From the NCBI GenBank assembly GCA_013399875.1, contig VXAZ01005577.1:434001-498000 (forward strand): 64,000 nucleotides of DNA. The letters run 5' to 3'. Of this stretch, positions 1 to 10,175 are shown piece after piece (within the stretch, counting starts at the first letter, position 1; each line of letters starts with the position of its first letter). The position numbers and the translations under genes are program-made. The notes under the pieces are model-generated. The model did not search any database. It saw only the letters and a list, made by a program, of their open reading frames with translations, and had not been told where the DNA came from. Source of the stretch: Gymnorhina tibicen. Its lineage: Eukaryota > Chordata > Aves > Passeriformes > Artamidae.

Positions 1-1650
1 ATAATCAGATAGGATCACTGGAAGCTGTTGTGATTAAGAAAAGTCCAGATGTGATAACATAAAATATGTTTTACAAGCTTTCAGGTTTTCTTTCCTTGTT
101 GTTTTTTATTTAGCTGCAGCTGTGAAACAATGATTCAGGATATTTGTTTCTAAACAAGCTCATCCTTTTCTACCAAATATTTCACAAGTGCAGACAAAGG
201 TCATAATCCATTGTTATACCTCTTTGCTAATAGGTATTTTCACTTTCACCACTATAAGAGTTAACATGCAGAGTGATAAAGGTAAAGTTTATGATCTTGT
301 GTTTATTATTTGAATGCTATTACTTCAGATACTTGAACTGAATTCTCTAAATGTTCCTCATAAACTTGGTTACTTTAGTACTGCTAAACAGACATTCTGA
401 AACAAATGAATGGACTATTGTCATTAATTTTATTTAGAAGAATTAACATAACTGAGTAATTTTGATTATTAAATTTCTAGTTGTGTAAGAAGTAAAAGCC
501 TGGATATCTAAATTAAATAAGAGAAAGACGTAACTAAATATTCATTATTATTATTAATGTATAGCTGTATCACAAGTGATGATTAATAAGATATAAGTGA
601 GAATCATTTATGCTATCTTGCACTTATGCAACATGCTTGTTAGGGAATCTGAGTAAAAATTAAATTGCAAGCTGTTAGAAAAGACTTGAATGAGTAGTTT
701 ACATTAGTGTGGTCCTACCCTAGATTAAAATTTCTCTTCCTCCTTGATGTGCAAATACATCAACCTCTTCACCTAAGTAGACATCTAAGACAATATGTGA
801 GTATCTGAGTTTCTGACTTGTTCTTCCTAAAACCTCACTGCTAAACTGTTCTCCAAAAATATTAAGAAATTATAAATACCATGTGAGAGTTTGTAAAAGA
901 CACAGTAAGTTCAGTAGACAGCTCTCTGAATTTCAGCAAACAAGACACAAGTGAAAATCTTGTGCTTGTTTTCACCTTGGTGCTATCATAAAAAAATATT
1001 CAAGGTAGTTACATCAAGGAAAGGAGGGAATGGCTGAACTGGAAAATTTGCCAGTGGAATTCTTGCACATTGATTGTTGCTATTAAACTAACTTGTCAAG
1101 AAAGAGGGACATGATAAACTTACAAAATTAACATTTGTTTTTTATTAGTATCTCTGTTGCTATTAAGAAAAATGAAGGCATGGAGAGAGTTCAGGAAGAG
1201 ATGATCTATCCCACTGTAATTACCACAACTCCCAGCAGCATCCTTCTCATCAGATTAACACCACACCAGGACAGATGTCCTACCATGCATCTATCTGCCA
1301 GAGTCATGGAGTTAAAGGAAAGGTGCTGACTGATAACCACAAAGGTGTCTTTAATGTTAAAGTATCTGAAATTTACAGCCATACTTCACAATTTATATGT
1401 GTCCTAACTGAAGAGGTACATTTGGGGTAAGGGATAAAGGGAGAGGAAGAAAGACTGTAAGTTAAATTTATACAATATAATGACAGAAGAATTTTCTGGA
1501 AAAGAATTTTATCCCCCCTAAAAAGCAGAAGAAACGTACTCAGCAATAGAATTACAATGTCTAAATAATTTCTTTTGCACTACAGTAATTTACTGGCTTC
1601 AACTGGGCTAGTGTAAATTCTCTTTATAGTACCTTGCATAGTAGGTATAT
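1..1650. other. AT-rich unannotated DNA
   Basis: The stretch has no gene, recognisable repeat or strong splice signal that I can support. The one open frame, 1135-1329 (+), is 64 codons long and shows no family motif. It reads as ordinary intronic or intergenic avian DNA. Confidence 0.6.
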
Positions 1651-2414
1651 TCCAGAAGTATCAAGAAGGATTGCAGAACCCTGGGAATGGTGGTAAGAGT
1701 CTCTGGAGTGTTGGTAGATTTTCATCAGTCCTCATGGTCAAAAGAAAAAGGCTTAAAAGGGACAGCCGAATGTGGCAAATGAACAGATGGTTACAGGACT
1801 GGTGCCACAAGGCAGGGGTTCAGCTACTTAAGACCATGGAACTCATTTTGGGAAACTTGATCTACTGGGAGCTAATGCGGTCCATCTGTAAGAGGAGGGG
1901 AAGAGCATCTTCAGTGTTAGGCCTGTCAAGCTGATGAAGAGGACTTTAAACTAAAGTTATTGGGGGATTGGAACCTCAATCCATCCCACTCCCATCAATT
2001 TAATGCCAGGGCCAGGAAGAGATGCCAAGAGCCTGGTGGTGGTTTACAGGTCAGCAGGAGAGCACCTGGAGAGGAACACAAAAGAATTCCAGCCCCTTGA
2101 GCCAGTAAATTAGAGACCCAACTTAAATGCCTCTAAGCAAACACATGTAGCATAAATATTCTCCATAAACAAGGAGAATTTATGTGCACACATCTGCAGG
2201 GCTATGATCTTATTGGCATCTTGAAGATATGGAGGGATGGCTCCTGTGACTAGAGTGTTGGAATGGAAGGATACAGGCTCTTTAGGAAGGACAGGAGGGG
2301 AACATGGTGAGGGGTATCAACTTCTTTGTCAATGGGCAGCTGGAGTCCATGGAGATCCCTCTGAGGATTGATGAGGAGCTGACTGAGAGTTTACGGGTCA
2401 GGATTAAAGGGAGG

Positions 2415-3041
2415 TGTGGTGGTTTAGGTCAAGTTCAGGGAAACGTCCAAAAGGAACGTCTCCTCAAAGGAAGGCAGGCTACAACCACCCCTCCCCCCAA
2501 CCGGGTTCAGGAAAAAAATTTTCCTCAGAGGAAAGTGAAGTAGAAAATAAAAACTATTTATTTAACAAACACACAGGAAAATAATAATGCTAAATAATAA
2601 AATCTCTCACTCTGGAGAGAAAACCTGAAAGATTTTAGAGTCCTTCTGTGGGTGTGGCCTCTCTCCTCCTCCTCGGAGCTGGGTCGGCATGGGGGGGCCC
2701 CCCTCCAGGCCGGTGGAAGGTCCCCCGGTGGGGTTCTGATGTTCTGGTGTCCAGAAGAGAAGAAGGGAAAAAGCCGAAGTCCCGGGAAAAAAAATCTCAA
2801 CTCTCTGTCTCTCTCCAAAGAAACAGAGCCGAAAACTGACTAAAAAGCAAGAAAAAGTGTTTCCTCTGGTCCGCAGCAGCAGTAGCTAATCTCTGTGTCC
2901 TTGAAGCACAAACTGTTTTGAAAAGTTCACTCAGTTTTTTTCTCTGTCTCTTGCATCCAGTTTTAAAGGCATAGAAAGGCTCAGGAATCATGTCTGGGCA
3001 TAGAGCAGTGATAGGGGATACAACAGCATAAAGTCACCCCA
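2415..3041 (-). mobile_element. Solo LTR of an avian endogenous retrovirus inside the CR1
   Basis: The 627-bp segment is bounded by TGTGGTGG at 2415 and CACCCCA ending at 3041, a typical TG...CA pair with partly complementary ends. CR1 sequence continues on both sides. Read on the minus strand it starts with U3-like text, has a weak TATA-like CTTTAAAAC at about 2959-2967, and carries an AATAAATAG poly(A)-signal-like site near 2556 followed by a U5-like tail ending in AACCACCACA. It contains a C/G-rich patch near 2690-2730 unlike its surroundings. No gag, pol or env sequence is present. A clean target-site duplication is not visible (left flank gggagg, right flank agatag), which fits an old insertion or local decay. 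The exact ERV class is not determined. Confidence 0.8.
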
Positions 3042-3166
3042 AGATAGGAGCAGTTGATATTATAGTGGTAGTGTGCTACTTGCTGCCTGACCAAAAAGCT
3101 GAGCTGATAAGACCCTCTATAGACAGATAGAAGCAGCCTCACATTTACAAGCCCTGGTCCTCATGT

Positions 3167-3511
3167 ATGGCTTTAACTACTCCAATTATTTGTTGGAGGG
3201 ACAACACAGCAGGGCATAAGCAATTCATGTGGTTCATGGGAATGCTTGATGATAACATCATTCTCCAAGTGATAGAAGAACCAATTAGGAGAGATGCTAT
3301 GATAGACCCTGCTCTTGCCAACAAGGAGGAACTGATGGGGAATGTGAAGCTCAAAAGCAACCTTGACTGCAGTGACTCTAGAACAGTGGAGTTCAAGATT
3401 CTTAAGGCTGGGAGGAGGGTGCACAAAAAGCTTGCTAACCTGGACTTCAGAAGAGCAGACTTTGGCCTCATCAAGGATGTGCTTGGTAGTCGAAGGGATA
3501 AAGCCCTGTAG
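3167..3511 (+). pseudogene. CR1 ORF2 remnant, C-terminal part of the endonuclease region
   Basis: This 114-codon open frame lies just 3' of the LTR insertion. Its translation contains CR1 ORF2 landmarks in order: an ICWRDN block near residues 8-13, QVIEEP near residues 34-39 followed by RRDAM, and LDFRRADFGL near residues 92-101. These belong to the end of the AP-like endonuclease and the linker before the reverse transcriptase. The frame ends at a stop at 3509-3511, and CR1 homology continues in other frames, so the product would be a useless fragment. The upstream catalytic part of the endonuclease is separated by the LTR. No promoter of its own is seen. Confidence 0.75.
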
Positions 3512-4213
3512 GGGAAGAGGGGCCCAAGAAATCTGGGTCATATTCAAGGATCATCAGGAATGATGCATCCCAACAAAGAGGAGGTCAGACAAAAATGACA
3601 GAAGGCCTGTGGGGATGACCAAGGAGTTCCTAGACAAACTCTAACATTACAAGGAATCCTGTAGAGAGTGGAAGTGAGGACAGATAGCCTGAGGATTACG
3701 GAGAAATTGTCTGAGCAGCCAGGAATAAGGTTAGGAAAGCTAAAGTCCTGATAGAATTAAACCTGAACAGTGATGTTACGAGCAAAAAGAAAACCTTCTT
3801 TAGGTGCATTGGTGATAAAAGGAAGCCTAGAGAAGAAGTGGGTATTTTCTGGAAGAAAGGAAAGAATATACATGGTTACCCAGGATGTAAAGAAAGCTGA
3901 GGTACTCAGCGTTTTTTTTGCTCAACTCTTCAAGTGCTTCAGACACACCATGTGAGCTGCAAAAAGCAAAGGCAGGAACCGGGAGAATGAAAAACTGCCT
4001 GCTGTAGGAGAAGATCAGTCTAAGAAACCTGAAGGTGTACTTTTCAATGGGACGTCATGAGATTCATGGTTCCTGAGGGAGCTGGCAGAGGAAGCTGTTA
4101 GGTCACTATCATATTTGAGAAGCTGTGACAGTCCAGTGAAGTTCCCACTTACTGAAAAAGAGGAAACTTAACCAGACCGGTGCTGTTCAACAACTTTGTC
4201 AGTGAAATGAACA

Positions 4214-4555
4214 GTGGGATTAAAAGCACGCTTAGCAAGTTTACCAATGACACCAAGCTGTGTGGTGATATCAACAGCTGGAGGGAAGGGATGCTATCAG
4301 AGGGACCTTGATAAGCTGGAGAGGTGGGGCTGTTTGAGCCTCATGAAGTTCAACAAGGCCAAGTGCAAAGTCCTTCACATGGGTCACGGCAATCCCAATC
4401 ACAAATCAGGCTGGATGGAGAATGAGTTGAGAACAGCCTTGATGGGAAGGACTTGGGGTGTTGGTAGGCAAGAAGCTGAATGTGAGCCAGCAGTGTATAC
4501 TTGCAGAAAACCCAGAAAGCCAACTGTATTCTGGGCTATGTCAAAAGGAGCATAA
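4214..4555 (+). pseudogene. CR1 ORF2 remnant, 3' part of the reverse transcriptase
   Basis: The open frame covers the segment just after the reverse-transcriptase active site. Recognisable are KLERWG followed by LMKFNKAKCKVLHMGHGNP. At 4237-4260, in another frame, the position of the expected FADDTKL box reads K-F-T-N-D-T-K-L, so one catalytic aspartate has become asparagine. The RT palm upstream is missing (see the junction at about 4172). The frame closes inside the 3' part of ORF2, and homology goes on in other frames. It is a dead retrotransposon fragment of animal origin. Confidence 0.7.
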
Positions 4556-5130
4556 CCAGCAGGTCAAGGGAGGTGATTCTGTCCTTTTAAACTGCTCTCG
4601 TGAGATCCCACCTGCAGTACTGCTTCCAGCTCTGAGGTCTCCAACACAGGAAAGAAATGGACCTATTGGAGTGAGTCCAGAGGAGGGCTGTGAAGATGAT
4701 TAGAGGGATAGAGTACCTCTCCCATGAGGAAAAGTTGAGAGAGATGTGGTTGTTCAGCTTGGAGAAGAGAAGGCCCTGGGGTCACATTATAGCACCTTCC
4801 AGTACCTGAAGGGAGCCTTCAAGAAAGCTGGAGAGGGACTTTTTACAAGGGTCTGTAGCGGACAAGGGGGAATGGCTTTAAATTGAAAGAAGGTTGGTTT
4901 AGATTAGATATTAGAAAGAAATTCTTCACTCTGAGGGTGGTCAGACAGTGGCATAGGTTGCCCAGGGAAGCTCTGGGTACACAACCCTTGAAAGAGTTCA
5001 AGGCCAGGCTGGACAGGGCTTTGAGCAACCTGGTCTAGTGGAAGATATCCTTGCCTGTGGCAGGGTGGTTAGAACTACATAATAGTCACAAGTCTCTTCC
5101 AAACTAAACCATTATATAATTACATAATCT

Positions 5131-8100
5131 CCAAAGCTAAAACATAGTATATCTACAATGGACCTTCTATCTTGTGTGCTAATAAATTCCTTGCATGACC
5201 TGATATCATCACAATTTTATTTACATTATTTCAAAATATCTCTGATAGCTTTAATATTTCAGAATTCTTCAACAGGCTATTGATTCCTCTATAAAAATTA
5301 ATTATAATTGTAATTACAAAAAGTCATAAACAAGCAGCTATATTTGTTATTTTGTCAATAAAATTCAATATACTTTGATTTAATTTTGAAATTGCAATTA
5401 ACTTTTTATAATTGGCACATACTGTAAGTTTCAGTTCAACATAATTTGATAGAACTTTATTTCATTAGATTTTTAATTAAAGTGTGCTGGTGTAACCTCA
5501 AGGAGACTCTTTACCAAATATCCCTCTTCTGGGACAGAGTTTGATAGAGCTGAGCGGTCAAAAGTTTTTGATATATTTTGAGCATTGTGGTTTTGGTACT
5601 TATATCAAAGGAATTGTGTTCCTACTTGGGCTAGACTGATGGATTTTTAATTTTTTTTTTTTAAAGAGAAAAGGGATCCTTTGTTTGCCAAAACTGAATG
5701 GCTAGGATCTTTCCCTAAGCAAAATAAATGAGAAAAAAGTCATGCTAAATAACCTGTTGAACTCTGCTAGATTGCTAAAGAAAGTAATCTGTGGATTGGT
5801 CTGTTGAGAGTACCTGCCAAATGGAAGTGACAGGATGAGGTACAGTATATTCCTACTCAGAAAAGAGAGTAATCATCTATTCTATTTTCCCTCAATTTCT
5901 TTAAATGGATTTTTGCAGAATGCCTGTCACCACAATATCTTAACAATGGAAAATCAAGCTGAATTCTTGCTGCAGCCCAGTCAGTCTCTGCTCTGCATAG
6001 TTCTGAGCTGTGTCCTGATAAGGAAAAAAACATCCTCTGTAAAATTCATACAGGGAACTAAGAAGATATATGAATGGTTATCCTCTCCCTAAGTGTGTTT
6101 CTGGCCTGCAACTGGTCTTCCTAATTCCTGTCTTCCTAATTTTAGAAATCTGTTTGTGTTGTTCTTTTCTCCCTGAAGGTAGAAATAGTATTGCAATGGT
6201 GGAAATAGGTGACACACCTGAGGGGGAACTGAGGTTGCCAGCTGTTTCTGTGGAACATTCTGGTAAATTCTAACTTAAGATTTTTATTTATTCATTATAA
6301 AGACAGAGAGAAATAAGGAGACAAACTTAGTTCTCTGAGAGGCAATAGGAAATCTTTATGGGTCTTTATGATCTGAAAAAACAAATATTCTCATACTTCT
6401 ATGGATACCAGACAATAATACAGAAGTAGAAATGCATGTGGTGGTAACTGTCCTTCAGATTCCAGTCTAAAAGTCACTATCAAGAATTAAGAACCCTGTG
6501 TCCCTGCACAGTCTATGGAGACAATTAATGCATGTTTACATTAATTGTGCTTGGTGTGATCTCAGGTACCTTCCCCAAAAGCATGAGTTATGGGCTTCAT
6601 CTTGCGGGGTTTTATCTTAATTTTTTTGGCTATCTAAGACTTTTTATTTTAAAAGAAAGAGAAATATCTCATGCTAAAATAATTGCAAACTTCTAGAAAC
6701 GGAATATATACCCTGAAAAGAGAAAACATGCTTTCAGGATCAGAAATTAACTAATGATTTTTTTTCACTTCACCAAAATACACAACCTACATTATAGATG
6801 TTCTTGCTACAGGTATGCAGCAGATGAAAACAAGCTGATTGTAGAGTATTCCACTTCTGTTTTTCTAATTCATCCATGCAGTGCAGCTCATCTTGCGTAT
6901 TTATTGGAAAATTATGCAGGTTTCTACTGACAGATTAGCTATAGAAGCATTTAAGGGCAAAATGTACCTCCAATTACCCTTCTTCAGGCTTTGGAATTTG
7001 CTGGTTCAGCTTTATTGATAAAACAGTGAACAGAATCTGGTCTAGTCTCATTATATTTGGCATAAGTGAGGCAAAATTATGAAAAATTTACACTGAAAGT
7101 TTTATTCACGTTCACCTTCTGTTTCAGTTTGTGTCTAAAATTTTTAGCTGAGAAGTTAAAGCAGAGAGGTAAAATTCTCACCTCACTGAAGAAAATGGCA
7201 AACAGCACTTTGAAGAAAACTGGGCACAGGTTACATCGCAACATTCAACTGTGCTGCTGAACTAATAGTTTTACTTTATTAAGAGAAAAAAGAAACAAAT
7301 TTTGTAAGCCAGGGATGCGATCAAAAAGTTTCCAATACTGGAAATAAATCTGCCATAAATCAGAGCACAAATTGGGATGTTTAGACACCTAAAATTGTTT
7401 ACCATATGAAAGGTCAGCACATCTCAAATGATTGGTTAAATGCTTTATTGTATTTCTCAGAACAATATCATTAAGCCTTAGAAGACCTTTTATTTCTGTA
7501 TAGTGTAATTGGGACTGCACTAATCAAGCTAAGATAACCAGATCAAAAATAAAATAGAAACTAAAAAATAAAAAGGATTAAGAAGGGTCTGAGACCATTT
7601 TCTCTTCCCCTTAAGGGCTTTGTGGGAGAATGGGATAATTTGCCTATCTTTCTGCATTTTCAAATCAGTGGTGATGGAATGAACTGCAGATTGATGATCA
7701 TGTCTTTGAACAGAACACTTTATATTTAATTCTTTCATCAGTTTGTTCTAGTTAATTATGTGTGAGGAGTTTTAGCTTTTGCTTTCAAAGACTTGTCAAT
7801 GTGTGGGATGACAGTACTGAAGAACAGAAAAGTTCTTTTTAATTGCTCCCAGCATTGAACACTCCTTTGGGCATAGCTGGGATCCATGATAATCTGATTC
7901 TCATTGCGCATGACTATGATGCACTCACAGGGAACTGAAAGATCCCAGTCAAGCCTACAGCTGGTTTGCATATTTGCACAAGCTTTCAAGATAATGGTTT
8001 TGTTTTAAAAACCAAGGTAATAATAAATTGCTGGCGATTTCAATGCTTTCGTCATCTGTGATTTTGTACATGTTGATTGGTAGGCAGCAAAGGAGTATTT

Positions 8101-8324
8101 TCTGGAATATTCTCTACAGTGGAATTTTATGCTTTTCCTAATTTTCTATGTTTGCAAGTTTTCCTTTCTGTAAGGTACCTTTGGGAATAGGCAGTAAAGG
8201 TAGAGTGTAAATGAATCACACCACTAACAAAGCCCTATATTGGCCTTCTGTTTTCTGGTAATGCACTTTAATACAGGTCCCTCAGGTTTAGAAGCAAGGA
8301 TGAAGTATACTACTAGTGATAATA

Positions 8325-8325
<1 letters not shown>
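5131..8325. other. Unannotated AT-rich DNA
   Basis: No repeat family, RNA gene or exon can be supported here. Several frames of 60-85 codons occur, among them 7756-7989 (-), but none has a known motif. Poly-T and poly-A runs are frequent (for example about 5648-5662). Confidence 0.5.

Positions 8326-8360
<35 letters not shown>
8326..8360 (+). repeat. (TTA)n microsatellite
   Basis: About eleven and a half uninterrupted TTA units make up 35 bp. Such a tract is likely to vary in length between individuals. Confidence 0.95.
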
Positions 8361-9847
8361 GCATGTGATCTAAGGTTGTTTTGTACTGGTGTTGCATGTA
8401 GTTCACTTCATTTATCATATGCTGTGAAAAAAACTGGTAACTCAGCCCATTATGAACTTTGAGACATCAGATTAACAAGAGAGTTCTCCTGCTGTGTTAT
8501 ATGTACAGCAGATATTTGTTTCAACATGGTGAATTCAGAAGGCCATACAGTTAAACTGCACAGAGAACACTTCACTTACTACAGTTACATGAAATTCAAA
8601 ACTGTCAGAAGATGTGCAAGTGTCCATTCATTCATGTGCAAAGGCATTCCTGCTACATAAAAATCCGTTCTCTGTCTAAAGAGTATTTAATTCTACTCTG
8701 ACAGAGTAAGCAGATAAAACAAGTTGGATAACAATATTTGAAAGAACCTGGAGTCTGGTAGGTAAGGAAGTCTCCTGAAAGACAGCAAATGCATATTTCA
8801 GCTCCTTTGAACACAAAAAGGTTTGTTCTTATCAGCAAGGCATAGGATAAAAAAAGTTCAAGGCCACAGCACCACTCTGTATGTTTCATCTTGTTTAGAG
8901 CCCTACTGGTATCTTCAAAGGCAGTGGACAAATTAGTGATCAGACAATTTCCCATGGGGGTAGCTTTTAGAAATTTGTTCATGAAGAACACAGAAAGTCT
9001 GAATTATCTAGTCAGCAGGAGAGACCAAGGAAGGGCTTTAGATGGATTATAGATACTGAAAAGACCCTGTTAATGGTTTTAATAATGTAAATCATGTATG
9101 GAAGAAGAGGAAGAAATAATCAGATCATAAGGATATCTCATATAACCCCTCTTCAGCATCTTCCTTCAAGTCAGCAGTTCTGATAAAGCCTTTCAACTGT
9201 TTATGGGAACTTCTGAGTCTAACTTGTTCTAACCTGGAGCATCTTGGTGACATGCTCCTGCAAACTGTTATTCTGTTATGCTGCAAACTGTTAGCTGTGT
9301 GCTGAACAGGCTGAGATAATCTTATCTAAATCTATACCATTGCTTCTTCCTGAATCTTACCAAAGCTAAAAGAAAATTTTATTGTGCCATACAAAACTGT
9401 TTAATGAAAACATCATTTTTAAAGTTCCTTATACAGACTACTTTGTGTAAGTACAATATTTGCATCAAGACAGTATCAGGGAAGGAAGGAGACTAAAGAT
9501 GGTAGTTGAAAAATAACTTATCAAATATCAAAAAGCTCTTTCAAAGAGAGGTTTTCCCACTTGAATCTCAAGATAAAAAGACTGTGACTCCCTCTTGTAT
9601 GTTTGGTATAGGAGAGGGGTTCTCAGCAGTTTGGAGAGCTGAGATGTAAAACAAATTGAAATGCTTTTTGCCCAAGTTCTGGTATTAAAGGTTATTTAAG
9701 CTTGCTTTCATTTGCTCCCCTGGGACTTTGCTTTTGGTTTCCTGAGTCAGTATTTGTGTCATTTTAATTGCAAGGCAAACACTGCTGTTGTAGTACATGT
9801 AACTCAATGGGGAACTCTGCAATCTGAAAACACAACCCTGCAGTTTA
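8361..9847. other. Unannotated DNA with a short imperfect direct repeat
   Basis: The stretch has no recognisable gene. An imperfect direct repeat built on 'tgcaaactgtta' lies at about 9257-9293 (the 12-mer occurs twice). The 112-codon frame at 8653-8991 (-) has no identifiable domain and is cysteine- and phenylalanine-rich, as expected of a chance frame in T-rich DNA. Confidence 0.45.
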
Positions 9848-10175
9848 TTGACAGTGGTGTCTCTGGGCACTGCGGGGATTGGCAGCTCCCTAGCACTGGG
9901 TGCCAGCAGTGCCGGGGCCTCCTCTGGGTGGGTGATGGCAGAGCCTGGCAGACTGGGCCCATCTCTCTGCCCCAGACAGAAGCAGGGCAGCCCAGGGATC
10001 CCTGAGCAGCCCGAGCCCAGCTCAGGCTGTGGGAAAGCCTCTGTGGCAGAGCCTTGTCTAGGAGTAGCTGCTGGAGCCGTGGGCCAGGGGTGCCCTGTCC
10101 TTGAGCCCTGGCAGCCAAAGCCTTGGAGGGGATTGCCTTCTGCAAGACATGCAGGTGTCCTTGTGGGCTGATATG
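9848..10175. repeat. GC-rich block of unknown class, probably repeat-derived
   Basis: About 330 bp of GC-rich sequence rises abruptly from AT-rich flanks. All frames read as low-complexity Gly/Ser/Ala/Pro-rich peptides, and the frame at 9848-10171 (+) and the antisense frame at 9804-10145 (-) are both open, which is a composition effect. There are no LTR ends, poly(A) signal or CR1 landmarks that I can fix. It may be an old LTR fragment or the GC-rich 5' part of a LINE, and a coding exon seems unlikely. Confidence 0.35.

Larger units (their letters stand above)
1655..5130 (+). mobile_element. CR1 LINE, 5'-truncated, interrupted and internally deleted
   Basis: This is a non-LTR retrotransposon of the CR1 family, the main LINE of birds. 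From 1655 to 2414 the text follows the CR1 region that leads into the ORF2 endonuclease (ordered landmarks such as 'ggctcctgtgactggagtgtt'-like text at about 2238 and 'gatgaggagctgactgag' at 2369). It is then split by an LTR (2415-3041) and resumes at 3042 with the rest of the endonuclease region. The CR1 3' region follows, including the 'gttgcccagggaagctctgg' landmark near 4957, 'gagcaacctggtctagtgg' near 5024 and a decayed terminal repeat of the ATTCTATGATTCT type at about 5109-5130. Stops and frameshifts are frequent, so it is dead. The 5' boundary is approximate, and subfamily assignment would need alignment. Confidence 0.9.

Noticed and set aside
7756..7989. Minus-strand frame of 77 codons with natural-looking composition
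   Set aside because: It starts with a non-ATG codon, has no known motif and no clear splice sites, and its length is within chance expectation for 64 kb.
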